A DNA stretch of 64,000 nucleotides from Curtobacterium sp. MCLR17_032 (GTDB taxonomy: Bacteria; Actinomycetota; Actinomycetes; Actinomycetales; Microbacteriaceae), in assembly GCF_003234795.2 (NCBI RefSeq), contig NZ_CP126268.1, forward strand, positions 2,108,001 to 2,172,000. The letters run 5' to 3'. The position numbers and the translations under genes are program-made. Positions 8,467-16,523 of this stretch are shown in pieces (the first letter of the stretch is position 1; each line of letters opens with the position of its first letter). The notes below the pieces were generated by a model, which saw nothing but the letters and a program-made list of their open reading frames with translations, was not told where the DNA came from and did no database searches.

Positions 8467-9783
8467 GTGAAGCAGACCGATCCCGCCACCGACCCGTACA
8501 CCCCGCACAGCGGCGACCGGCGCTGGTCGAGCCGCCACCACGACCTGCACCTGGACTACCGGGTCGCCACGAACCGTCTCGACGCGACCGCCACCCTCAC
8601 CGCGGTGGCGAACGAACCGCTCGACAAGGTCGTCCTCGACCTGCACGGGCTGTCGGTCGACCGGGTCGACGTCGACGGCGTGCGCGCGAAGAAGGTCTCG
8701 GTCAGCACGCACAAGACCACCGTCACGCCCGCGACCCCGATCGCCGCCGGCGCCGAGTTCGCCGTGCACGTCCGCTACCGCGGCGCACCCCGGCCGCTCC
8801 GGAGCCCGTGGGGCACGCTCGGGTGGGAGGAACTGACCGACGGCGTCATCGTCGCCAGCCAGCCGATCGGCGCCCCGTCCTGGTTCCCGTGCAACGACCG
8901 CCCGGACGACAAGGCCACCTACCGCATCGAGCTCACCTGCGAGGCCGGCTACGACGTCGTCGCGAACGGGGAACTGCTCGGCCGCGACCGCACCGCCCGC
9001 GGTACCCGGTGGACCTACGCCGTCACCGAGCCGATGGCGACCTACCTGGCGACCGTGCAGATCGGCCGCTACCGCACCACGACGATCCGCGGCGGGGCCG
9101 TCCCGGTCACCCTGCACCACCCGGCCGACCTGACCGCGGCGGCGAAGACCGACTTCGGACGGGTGCCGGAGATGATCGACCTGTTCACCGACCGCTTCGG
9201 CCCGTACCCGTTCGCCGAGTACGGCGTCGTGGTCACCGACGACGAGCTGGAGATCCCGCTCGAGGCGCACGGCCTGGCGGTCTTCGGCCGGAACCACGTC
9301 GACGGCGAACACGGCACCGACCGGCTCATCGCCCACGAACTCGCCCACCAGTGGTTCGGCAACTCGGTGACCCTCGGGCAGTGGCGCGACATCTGGCTGC
9401 ACGAGGGGTTCGCCTGCCACGCCGAGTGGCTGTGGTCCGAGCACCGCGGCGGCGACTCGGCGGACGACCTGGCCGCGCAGTACCGCGCCGGGCTGCTCGA
9501 CCAGCCGCAGGACCTGGTCGTCGCCGACCCCGGCGCCCGGGACATGTTCGACGACCGCGTCTACAAGCGCGGAGCCCTCGCCCTGCACGCCCTCCGTCGC
9601 ACGATCGGCGAGGACGCCTTCACCGCCGGGCTCCGGACCGTCACCGAGCGGCACCGGCACGGCACGGTCACGACGCCCGACGTCGTCGCCGCGTTCGCCG
9701 CCGCCGCGGGGAGCACCCCGGGCGACGTGCTGCTCGTCACCGGACCGTGGATCGACGAGCCCGGGGTGCCGGCGCTGCCGTAG
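8467..9783 (+). CDS. M1 family zinc aminopeptidase
   Basis: A 438-residue M1 metallopeptidase without a signal peptide, so cytoplasmic. The zinc site is complete: HELAH (His290, His294) with Glu313 in LHEGFA, the HExxH-18-E spacing of the family. A tyrosine in VYKRGALAL fits the transition-state residue. The usual GxMEN exopeptidase loop is replaced by LEAHG. The gene starts with GTG at 8467, 8 bp after the synthetase stop, and is probably cotranscribed. Poly-lysine-degrading enzymes of Streptomyces are M1 peptidases with the same zinc motif, so a role in trimming or detoxifying the synthetase product is a reasonable inference. A general aminopeptidase cannot be excluded. Confidence 0.92.
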   Translation: MKQTDPATDPYTPHSGDRRWSSRHHDLHLDYRVATNRLDATATLTAVANEPLDKVVLDLHGLSVDRVDVDGVRAKKVSVSTHKTTVTPATPIAAGAEFAVHVRYRGAPRPLRSPWGTLGWEELTDGVIVASQPIGAPSWFPCNDRPDDKATYRIELTCEAGYDVVANGELLGRDRTARGTRWTYAVTEPMATYLATVQIGRYRTTTIRGGAVPVTLHHPADLTAAAKTDFGRVPEMIDLFTDRFGPYPFAEYGVVVTDDELEIPLEAHGLAVFGRNHVDGEHGTDRLIAHELAHQWFGNSVTLGQWRDIWLHEGFACHAEWLWSEHRGGDSADDLAAQYRAGLLDQPQDLVVADPGARDMFDDRVYKRGALALHALRRTIGEDAFTAGLRTVTERHRHGTVTTPDVVAAFAAAAGSTPGDVLLVTGPWIDEPGVPALP

Positions 9784-10453
9784 GGCCTGTCGGTCGGGCT
9801 CCGTCGGTCCGGTGGCGTCGGTCCTGGACGGTGACCGGGGCGCCGTCGGCCGCGACGGCGAGCACGAGGTCCTCGTCGAGCCGGAGGACCGTCACCGGGT
9901 GCACGAGCCCGTCGAGGCGAGCGGTGTGCCGGGCAGGTTCGGACGCGCCGTGGTGGAGGTCCAGGTGGTCGAGCAACGTGTGGTCGAGTTTCCCGTGGTC
10001 GAGCACGGCGTCAACCGCGGTCGGGTCGACGCGGAGACCCCGACCGTCGCGTTTCAGGACGGCTTCCTTCATCGCCCAGCACGCCGTGCGGTGGACGTCT
10101 GCGGACCCGGAGCGTGCGGCTCGCTCACGCTCCCCCGGGGTGAACGCGCCGAGCTCGGCGGCGGCGACGCGGGAGGGACGTTCGACGTCGACGCCGATCA
10201 TGCCCGGGCCAGGGACGACGGCGAGTGCCAGGACCCCCGTCGTCCGCGACAGGCTGACACCGAGGTCGTGACCGTCCGCGACGGCTGTCGGCCGGCCGTG
10301 GTCGGCCGCTCCGCAGTGCGGGCAGCGACGGACGACGCGCACCAGCGCGGGGGCGGTGTCGGTGACGTCCGCGACGACGGCGACCAGCGCCTCCCGGTCG
10401 GCGGCGCGTGACCCGCGTCCGGACAGGACACGGACGACGACACCGTCCGACAC
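9737..10453 (-). CDS. 4'-phosphopantetheinyl transferase (Sfp type)
   Basis: A 238-residue enzyme that would transfer phosphopantetheine from CoA to a carrier-protein serine. Sfp motifs are present: GMIGVDVERPSRV (magnesium-binding Asp and Glu) and ACWAMKEAVLKRDGRGL (WxxKEA). A CPHCG pair near residue 45 is unusual but probably structural. It converges on the M1 peptidase gene and overlaps its 3' end by 47 bp, and it lies about 1.3 kb from the synthetase end. The likely partner is Ser537 of that synthetase, giving the locus its own activating enzyme. GTG at 10453 is 8 bp after the stop of the upstream 67-residue gene. Confidence 0.88.
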   Translation of the reverse strand: MSDGVVVRVLSGRGSRAADREALVAVVADVTDTAPALVRVVRRCPHCGAADHGRPTAVADGHDLGVSLSRTTGVLALAVVPGPGMIGVDVERPSRVAAAELGAFTPGERERAARSGSADVHRTACWAMKEAVLKRDGRGLRVDPTAVDAVLDHGKLDHTLLDHLDLHHGASEPARHTARLDGLVHPVTVLRLDEDLVLAVAADGAPVTVQDRRHRTDGARPTGPTAAPAPRARRSTVR

Positions 10454-10461
10454 GGCGGCGT

Positions 10462-10665
10462 TCAGGCGTGCGTCAGGGCGATGAGCGCGACGTTCATGGT
10501 CGCGTACTTGCCCTCGGACCGGGTCGCCTGGCGGACGCGGCCACGGAGGACCTCGTACCGGCCGTCACTCTCACGGACGAACCCGATCACACCGCTCAGC
10601 GGTGTCGACACGCGGTGGTACCCGTCCTCCAGTGGGACGACTTCTGCAGTGGTCGCTCGCTCCAT
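10462..10665 (-). CDS. Small conserved-looking protein of unknown function
   Basis: A 67-residue soluble protein starting MERATTAEVVPLEDGYH and ending in MNVALIALTHA, with no cysteines, signal peptide or membrane segment. The ATG at 10665 has a good ribosome-binding site (GAAGGGG about 8 nt upstream). It sits directly upstream of the phosphopantetheinyl transferase gene (8-bp gap) and probably shares its mRNA. I do not recognise the family. Mixed charge and a beta-rich pattern suggest a small domain of SH3 or OB size, which is speculative. Confidence 0.65.
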   Translation of the reverse strand: MERATTAEVVPLEDGYHRVSTPLSGVIGFVRESDGRYEVLRGRVRQATRSEGKYATMNVALIALTHA

Positions 10666-10887
10666 TGCTGGACCCCTTCCTCGTTGACGTGGACTCACCA
10701 TACCCCGCTTCGGGGGACACCCCTCTCGGCTTGTCCGCTTCCTGCGTGGGTCGACCACAGCCGGACGGGGTACATCCCGTCCACAGCCGAGCGGGTCGTC
10801 CACAGCCCCGGCCCGTCCAGCGGACCCCTGGATAGACTCCGGGCGACGGCCACGGACCCGGTCGACAGGACCACGGAAAGAGGACGG

Positions 10888-12861
10888 ATGCGCGCGGTCG
10901 ACGGCAGGACTGACCCCGGAACGACGAGGCTGGCACGCCTGGTGTCGGGGATCGTCGCAGCGGTGGCGGCAGTGGCGCTCGTCGTGCTCCCCGCAGCCGG
11001 AGCGCAGGCCACCGCCCCGGTCGACATCGGCAGCGCGTACGTCGTCGACGACGCCGGTGCCCTCACCAGAGCCCAGCAGGCCGACGTCGAACAGGCCGTC
11101 CAGCAGCTGTACACGGACACGAAGACCCAGCTCTACGTGGTGTTCGTCCCGTCGTTCACGGACCCGAGCGACCACACGGCCTGGGGTGCGGCGACGATGC
11201 AGCGCAACCAGATCGAGACCGACGGCATCCTGCTCTCCGTCGCGGTGGACGAGCGGAACTACGACGTCCAGCAGACGAACGAGACCGCGATCAGCTCCAG
11301 CGACGTCGAGAACGCCGTGGACACCGCACTGCTCCCCCGTCTCAAGCAGGGCGACTGGTCCGGGGCGGCGACGGCGTTCGCGGGCGGCCTGCAGCAGAGC
11401 CAGCAGCCCGCCGACCTGACCTGGCTGTGGATCCTGCTCGGCCTGGCCGTGCTGGCCGCCGTCGTCGCGGTCCTGGTGATCCGTACCCGCAACAAGCGCC
11501 GGGCCGCCGCAGCCCGCGTGCAGCAGGAACAGACCCTCGCCGAACTGGAACGTCGAGCCGGCGGCGCCCTCGTCACGATCGACGACGAGATCCGCACCGC
11601 CGAGCAGGAGGTCGGGTTCGCCTCGGCGCAGTTCGGCGAGGACGCCGCGAAGCCGTTCGCCGACACCGTGGCGATCGCCAAGCGGGAGGTCCGGAAGGCC
11701 TTCGCGCTGCAGCAACAGCTCGACGACGAGGTCCCGGACACCCCGCAGCAGCGCGTCGACTGGTCGAACCAGATCATCACGACGTGCGAGCAGGCCCACG
11801 CGGCGCTCGAGGCGCAGACCGAGGCGTTCGACCAGCTCCGCGCCCTCGAGGACACGGTGGACACCGCCTCCGCCGACCTGACGACCTCGCTCGCTGCGGC
11901 CCCGGCCGCCGTCGATGCCGCGCGCGCCGCCCTCGAGCGTGTCCGGAGTGCCTACACCGGGCGGACGCTGGCGACCGTGGCGGACAACGTCGACCAGGCG
12001 GCCGAGGTCCTGCAGTACGCCGACGAGCGTGCCGCCGCAGCCCGGACGGCCCTCGCCGCCGGTGACCGCGGCGAAGCGGTCGTCGCCGTGCGGGACGGTC
12101 AACACGCACTCGCCCAGGTCCAGCAGCTCACCGGTGCCGTCACGGCAGCCGAGACCACCTTCGCCGACGCCGCCACCCGCGCCGAGGCGATGCGCGCCGA
12201 CATCGAGGGCGACCTCGCCGCCGCAGGCACGCTGCGCACCGGCGGGCCAGACCTCGCCGCCGCCGTCGCCCGGGCACAGCGGGTCCTCCGCGCCGACGTC
12301 GACCCCCGCGACCCGGTCGGGGCCGTCGACGCGCTGACGAAGGCGAACACCGACATCGACGCCGCCCTCGCCAGTGCCCGCACCGCCGAGGAGCAGCACC
12401 GCCGCGCGACCCAGGCCCTCGACGCCGCCCTGCGGGACGCCCGCGGCCGGATCACGCAGGCACGGCAGTACGTCACCGCGCACCGCGGCGGCGTCGGTTC
12501 GACCGCCCGGACCCGACTGTCCGAGGCCGAACGGGCTCTCGACGACGCCCTCGACCTCGCCACGACCGACCCACAGCGTGCCCTGCAGGCAGCCCGCGCG
12601 GCCGAGCAGTACGCCGCCGCAGCCATCGACGAAGCGAACGACGACATGGGCGGTTGGCCGGGGGCCGGCGGCGGCATGGGCGGCGGGCGCGGCGGTGCCC
12701 AGCTCGGCGGGCTCGTCACCGGCATCGTCCTCGGCGGTGCGGGCACTGGCGAGGGCGGCGTCGATGTCGGTGTTGGCGGCGGCTTCGGCGGGGGTGGCGG
12801 GTTCTCCGGCGGGGGCGGCGGAGGGGGCGGCGGGGGCTTCTCCGGCGGCGGACGCTTCTGA
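10888..12861 (+). CDS. TPM-domain membrane protein with coiled coil and glycine-rich tail
   Basis: A 657-residue protein. Signal peptide about 1-45, then a TPM (TLP18.3/Psb32/MOLO-1) domain about 50-170 outside the membrane (AYVVDDAGALTRAQ, QLYVVFVPSF, ILLSVAVDERNY). A transmembrane helix (about 178-200) is followed by a long cytoplasmic coiled coil rich in Ala, Glu, Gln and Arg (about 205-575) and a tail of GGG and GFSGGG repeats. The pspA gene follows after 49 bp, and TPM-PspA pairs are usually tied to envelope stress. ATG at 10888 has an AAGAGGA ribosome-binding site. The reading frame contains both arms of a perfect 47-bp inverted repeat; the second arm encodes GAGTGEGGVDVGV inside the glycine-rich tail and looks inserted. 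Confidence 0.85.
   Translation: MRAVDGRTDPGTTRLARLVSGIVAAVAAVALVVLPAAGAQATAPVDIGSAYVVDDAGALTRAQQADVEQAVQQLYTDTKTQLYVVFVPSFTDPSDHTAWGAATMQRNQIETDGILLSVAVDERNYDVQQTNETAISSSDVENAVDTALLPRLKQGDWSGAATAFAGGLQQSQQPADLTWLWILLGLAVLAAVVAVLVIRTRNKRRAAAARVQQEQTLAELERRAGGALVTIDDEIRTAEQEVGFASAQFGEDAAKPFADTVAIAKREVRKAFALQQQLDDEVPDTPQQRVDWSNQIITTCEQAHAALEAQTEAFDQLRALEDTVDTASADLTTSLAAAPAAVDAARAALERVRSAYTGRTLATVADNVDQAAEVLQYADERAAAARTALAAGDRGEAVVAVRDGQHALAQVQQLTGAVTAAETTFADAATRAEAMRADIEGDLAAAGTLRTGGPDLAAAVARAQRVLRADVDPRDPVGAVDALTKANTDIDAALASARTAEEQHRRATQALDAALRDARGRITQARQYVTAHRGGVGSTARTRLSEAERALDDALDLATTDPQRALQAARAAEQYAAAAIDEANDDMGGWPGAGGGMGGGRGGAQLGGLVTGIVLGGAGTGEGGVDVGVGGGFGGGGGFSGGGGGGGGGGFSGGGRF
12346..12774. 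repeat. Perfect 47-bp inverted repeat inside the TPM gene
   Basis: Bases 12346-12392 and 12728-12774 are exact reverse complements, separated by 335 bp. The first arm encodes the coiled-coil stretch NTDIDAALASARTAE; the second reads as GGAGTGEGGVDVGV in the glycine-rich tail. The minus strand is open across the whole interval in the matching phase, so inversion between the arms would keep the gene open. The pair could be a recent templated insertion, an invertible segment, or an assembly artefact. Confidence 0.95.
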
Positions 12862-12910
12862 CCAGACCACTCGAACGCACCAGTGATCCATCCACGAAAG
12901 GGAACCAGCA

Positions 12911-13633
12911 ATGGCAAAGCAGTCCATCTTCGGCCGTATCTCCACGCTCGTCCGGGCGAACATCAACCAGCTCATCGACAACGCCGAGGACCCGCAGCTG
13001 ATGCTCGACCAGCTCGTCCGCGACTACTCGAACAACATCGCGGACGCCAAGAGCGCCATCGCGCAGACCATCGGCAACCTCCGCCTGCTCGAACAGGACA
13101 ACGACGAAGACGTCCGCGCCGCCCAGGAGTGGGGCCAGAAGGCCGCGAACGCCTCCACCGCGGCGGACCGGTACCGCGCCGAGGGCAAGGCCGCCGACGC
13201 CGACAAGTTCGACAACCTCGCCAAGATCGCGATCGGCAAGCAGATCGCCGCCGAGCAGGAGGTCAAGGACAACGCCGCACCGCTCGCCACCCAGAACGAG
13301 CAGGTCGAGAAGCTCAAGCAGGGTCTGGCCGGCATGGAGCAGAAGCTCGAAGAGCTCCGTTCGAAGCGGAACACCCTGGTCGCCCGTGCCAAGACGGCGG
13401 AAGCCCAGTCGAAGGTCAACGACGCCCTCGGCAACATCGACATCACCGACCCGACGAGCGACCTGGCCCGCTTCGAGGAGAAGGTCCGTCGTGAAGAGGC
13501 CAAGGTCATCGGGCAGCAGGAACTGCAGGCGTCGAGCCTCGACGCGCAGTTCGAGAGCCTCGAGGACGTCGGTCGTGACGCCGAGGTCGAGGCCCGTCTC
13601 GCCGCGCTGAAGTCCGGCGGCCCGACGGTCTGA
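12911..13633 (+). CDS. pspA: PspA/IM30 family envelope-stress protein
   Basis: A 240-residue, almost entirely helical protein of the PspA/Vipp1 family, which forms oligomers on the inner membrane face and stabilises it under stress. It begins MAKQSIFGRISTLVRANINQLIDNAED, with the amphipathic helix used for membrane binding, followed by a long charged coiled coil (about 25-215). The ATG at 12911 has a GAAAGGGA ribosome-binding site. It follows the TPM-domain gene by 49 bp, so the two are probably one operon and act together at the membrane. No PspBC or PspF homologue is seen nearby. Confidence 0.93.
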   Translation: MAKQSIFGRISTLVRANINQLIDNAEDPQLMLDQLVRDYSNNIADAKSAIAQTIGNLRLLEQDNDEDVRAAQEWGQKAANASTAADRYRAEGKAADADKFDNLAKIAIGKQIAAEQEVKDNAAPLATQNEQVEKLKQGLAGMEQKLEELRSKRNTLVARAKTAEAQSKVNDALGNIDITDPTSDLARFEEKVRREEAKVIGQQELQASSLDAQFESLEDVGRDAEVEARLAALKSGGPTV

Positions 13634-13680
13634 CCGCGACTGCACCGGACGACGTCGGACCCGCCTGACAGACTGACACG

Positions 13681-14502
13681 ATGCGCTTCATCGTGGTCGG
13701 TCAGTGGCAGGGTTCGGCGTCGTCCCGTGCGATGCGGCTCGCGGACGGAGCAGCCGCCGTCGCAGCGGACCTGCCCCGGACGGCGACCACCACGATCGAC
13801 GTCCCGACCGGTGCCGGCGACCGACTGGACACGGCGGTCGCCCGGTACACCTCGGTGCTCACCGTCTCGGGGTCCGTCGCCGAGGAAGCCGCGGTCGCGA
13901 CCGAACCGGTCCTGGTGATCGGCGGCGACGGGTCCAGCGTGCTCGGTGCCTCCGTCCTCGTCGGACCGGACACGGCCGTCGTGCGGCTCTCCGGGTCCAG
14001 CGGGTTCCGGGCGTTGAACCGTGCTCAGCCGGTGGCTGCGGAGACGGCCGCCCTGCGCCTCCTGGTCGACCGCCCCGCCGACCTGTTCCCGGACCTGCCC
14101 GTCGTCCGGGCCGCCTCGGTGGTGGTCGCGGGCACCCGCGGCACCGAGTCCGCCGAAGCCGCGGCCCTGGACCGCGCCGGGATCACCCACCTCGACGTCG
14201 ACGCTGCGACCCCGGACGCCCTGCGCGGAGCGGTCGAGCGGACCGGCGCCGACAGCGTGTTCGTGCACGTCGACCTCGACGTGCTCGACCCGTCGGAGGT
14301 CGACGGGCTGCTCGAGCCGGTCCCCTTCGGCATCGACGGCGCCGCCCTCGTCGCCCTCGTGCAGGCGGCCACGGCTGGACGGCGCCTCGTCGGCGCTGCC
14401 CTGACCGGGTTCGCCCCGGTCGACCCGAGCCGCGCAGTCGAGGACATGGGCGTCATCCTGCGGGTCGTCGGCGCCCTGTCCACCGCGGCACGCACGGCCT
14501 GA
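13681..14502 (+). CDS. Arginase/ureohydrolase-fold protein with missing metal ligands
   Basis: A 273-residue member of the arginase-like fold. The second metal motif is clear in FVHVDLDVLDPSEVDG (Asp198, Asp200), with a matching C-terminal TGFAPVDPSRAVEDMG. The first metal motif is altered: GGDHS is GGDGS (81-85), so the histidine is lost, and the DAHxD segment is replaced by RLSGSSGF (102-109). True agmatinases and arginases need these residues for the manganese pair. The protein is therefore either inactive, single-metal, or acts on another substrate. A CAGACT -10 hexamer 6 nt before the ATG suggests a leaderless mRNA. Confidence 0.75.
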   Translation: MRFIVVGQWQGSASSRAMRLADGAAAVAADLPRTATTTIDVPTGAGDRLDTAVARYTSVLTVSGSVAEEAAVATEPVLVIGGDGSSVLGASVLVGPDTAVVRLSGSSGFRALNRAQPVAAETAALRLLVDRPADLFPDLPVVRAASVVVAGTRGTESAEAAALDRAGITHLDVDAATPDALRGAVERTGADSVFVHVDLDVLDPSEVDGLLEPVPFGIDGAALVALVQAATAGRRLVGAALTGFAPVDPSRAVEDMGVILRVVGALSTAARTA

Positions 14503-14581
14503 CCGGTCCGACGCGGCGGGTCCTCCACACAGCGCACCGCTCCCGGCTGATGCCCGCCCGTCGGCGGCTACGCTCGGCCAC

Positions 14582-15982
14582 ATGACGGACTACGACCTCA
14601 TCGTGATCGGAGCCGGCGCTGTCGGCGAGAACGTGGCGGACTACGCCCACAAGCGCGGCCTGTCGGTCGCCGTGGTGGAAGCCGAACTCGTGGGCGGAGA
14701 GTGCTCCTACTGGGCCTGCATGCCATCGAAGGCCCTGCTGCGCAGCAGTCACGCGGTCGCGGCCGCCAAGCGCCTGGGTGGCGCGAAGGAGGCCGTGACC
14801 GGTGACGTCGACGCCGCCGCCGTGCTCGCCCGACGCAACTCGTTCACGAGCAACTGGGACGACGCGTCGCAGGTGCAGTGGCTCGAGTCCGCCGACATCG
14901 CCCTGATCCGTGGCCGTGCCACGATCACCGGTGAGAAGACCATCGAGGTCGACGGCACCACCTACACGGCGCACGCGATCGCCCTGGTCACCGGCTCGGT
15001 GCACACCCTGCCGCCGGTCCCGGGCCTCGCCGAGGCGAAGCCGTGGGGCACCCGAGAGGGCACCAGCGCGCAGGAGGTCCCGGAGAGCCTGCTCGTCATC
15101 GGTGGCGGCGTCGCCGGCTCCGAGCTCGCGACCGCCTGGGCCGCCCTCGGCGCGAAGGTCACCCTGGCCGCCCGCCACGGTCTGCTCGGCGGGATGGAGC
15201 CCTTCGCGGGCGAACTCGTCGCCGACGGCATGCGCGAACTCGGCATCGACGTCCGCACCGGCGTGAACCCCACCCGCGTCGACCGCGACGAGCACGGCCT
15301 CGTCACCACGACCTTCGACGACGGCACGACCCTCGTCACCAGCGAGGTCCTCGCCGCCACCGGCCGTGCACCCGGCACCGAGCACCTCGGTCTGTCCTCG
15401 GTCGGACTGACCGACGGCGAGTGGCTCGACGTCGACGACACCATGCTCGTCACCGGCACCGACTGGCTCTACGCCGTCGGCGACGTGAACCACCGCGCAC
15501 TGCTCACCCACCAGGGCAAGTACCAGGCGCGCGCCGCCGGCGAGGTCATCGCGGCACGCGTCCAGGGCCGTCCGGTGCACGCCGAGCCGTGGGGCGCCCA
15601 CGTCGCCACCGCCGACCACGCCGCGGTCCCCCAGGTCACCTTCACCGACCCCGAGGTGGCGAGCGTCGGCCTCACCGAGGAGCAGGCCCGTCAGCAGGGC
15701 ATCGACGTCCGCGCGGTCGAGTACGACCTGGGCAGCATCGCCGGCTCGGCACTGCAGGCGGACGGCTACACCGGCCGCGCGAAGATGGTCGTCGACGAGT
15801 CCCGCGGGGTCGTCGTCGGGGTCACCTTCGTCGGGCAGGACGTCGCCGAGATGCTGCACGCGGCCACCGTCGCCGTCGTGGGCGAGGTCCCGCTCGAGCG
15901 CCTCTGGCACGCCGTCCCCGCCTACCCGACCATGAACGAGATCTGGCTCCGCCTGCTCGAGACCTACGGCCGTCCCGAGTAG
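14582..15982 (+). CDS. FAD/NAD(P)-dependent pyridine nucleotide-disulfide oxidoreductase
   Basis: A 466-residue class I flavoprotein disulfide reductase. The FAD site is VIGAGAVGENVA, the redox disulfide is Cys41/Cys46 in GGECSYWACMPSK, the NAD(P) site is IGGGVAGSELA, and a C-terminal dimerisation domain is present. The usual active-site base in HPT of dihydrolipoamide dehydrogenase is tyrosine here (AYPTMNE), so it is probably not the lipoamide dehydrogenase of the 2-oxo acid complexes; mercuric-reductase-like or mycothione/quinone reductases are alternatives. TACGCT (14569-14574) lies 7 nt before the ATG, so the mRNA is probably leaderless. The next gene starts 3 bp after its stop. Confidence 0.9.
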   Translation: MTDYDLIVIGAGAVGENVADYAHKRGLSVAVVEAELVGGECSYWACMPSKALLRSSHAVAAAKRLGGAKEAVTGDVDAAAVLARRNSFTSNWDDASQVQWLESADIALIRGRATITGEKTIEVDGTTYTAHAIALVTGSVHTLPPVPGLAEAKPWGTREGTSAQEVPESLLVIGGGVAGSELATAWAALGAKVTLAARHGLLGGMEPFAGELVADGMRELGIDVRTGVNPTRVDRDEHGLVTTTFDDGTTLVTSEVLAATGRAPGTEHLGLSSVGLTDGEWLDVDDTMLVTGTDWLYAVGDVNHRALLTHQGKYQARAAGEVIAARVQGRPVHAEPWGAHVATADHAAVPQVTFTDPEVASVGLTEEQARQQGIDVRAVEYDLGSIAGSALQADGYTGRAKMVVDESRGVVVGVTFVGQDVAEMLHAATVAVVGEVPLERLWHAVPAYPTMNEIWLRLLETYGRPE

Positions 15983-15985
15983 CCC

Positions 15986-16342
15986 GTGCGGAACCCGCTC
16001 GTCGCCTCGCCGGTGTCCCGCGCCGGGTGGCTCTTCGCGACCGCCGTCGGCCTGGCGATCGGCCTGCCGCTGTCGACCGGCCCGGTCCGGGTCGTCGACG
16101 GATTGATCGTCTGCTGGGGGCTGCCGCGCTGGGTGTTCCGGCGCGGCGGCACCTGCGTCGGCTCGGTCTACCTGACACGGGACAACGACGGCGACCGGGT
16201 CCTCCGGCACGAGCGCGTGCACGTCGAGCAGTGGCGCCGGTACGGCATGCTCATGCCGCTGCTGTACGGCGTCGCCGGGCGGGACCCGCTGCGCAACCGC
16301 TTCGAGGTCGAGGCGGGGCTGGAGGACGGCGGCTACCGCTGA
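15986..16342 (+). CDS. Small membrane protein with an HExxH motif
   Basis: A 118-residue protein starting with GTG 3 bp after the oxidoreductase stop. Residues about 12-32 form one membrane helix and a second hydrophobic stretch follows near 36-46. The segment RHERVHVEQWRRYG contains HERVH, a possible zinc-metallopeptidase signature, and ends near FEVEAGLEDGGYR. Family members are often loosely annotated as Fe-S oxidoreductase although no cysteine cluster is visible here (only two isolated cysteines). Function unknown; the HExxH makes a small membrane-associated hydrolase possible. Confidence 0.75.
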   Translation: MRNPLVASPVSRAGWLFATAVGLAIGLPLSTGPVRVVDGLIVCWGLPRWVFRRGGTCVGSVYLTRDNDGDRVLRHERVHVEQWRRYGMLMPLLYGVAGRDPLRNRFEVEAGLEDGGYR

Positions 16343-16378
16343 CCCGCGCTGCCGGCGTGGCCCGGTGCCGCGTGGCCA

Positions 16379-16440
16379 CGCACAACCGGAACCGGCTCGA
16401 ACCACGGCATCCCGCGGTTCGGGCCGGTTTCCGTTGTGCG
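16379..16440. terminator. Long imperfect hairpin between convergent genes
   Basis: The arms begin CGCACAAC (16379) and end GTTGTGCG (16440), with matching GGAA/TTCC, CCGGC/GCCGG and CGAACC/GGTTCG blocks and small bulges. It sits between the HExxH gene and the convergent ABC ATPase gene, which suits a bidirectional terminator. Similar CGCA-tipped hairpins occur at 43641-43698 and 48494-48546. Confidence 0.65.
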
Positions 16441-16523
16441 ACGCCCATCCGCGCCGCCGACCTGCGGGGCCGATGCGCGCCACCGAACCGCGCCGCTGAG
16501 CCGAGCGGCCGGCGTCGCCCGGC

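Noticed and set aside
10741..10810. Cluster of CCACAGCC sequences as DnaA boxes or an origin
   Set aside because: They do not match TTATCCACA and no dnaA or dnaN gene is near.
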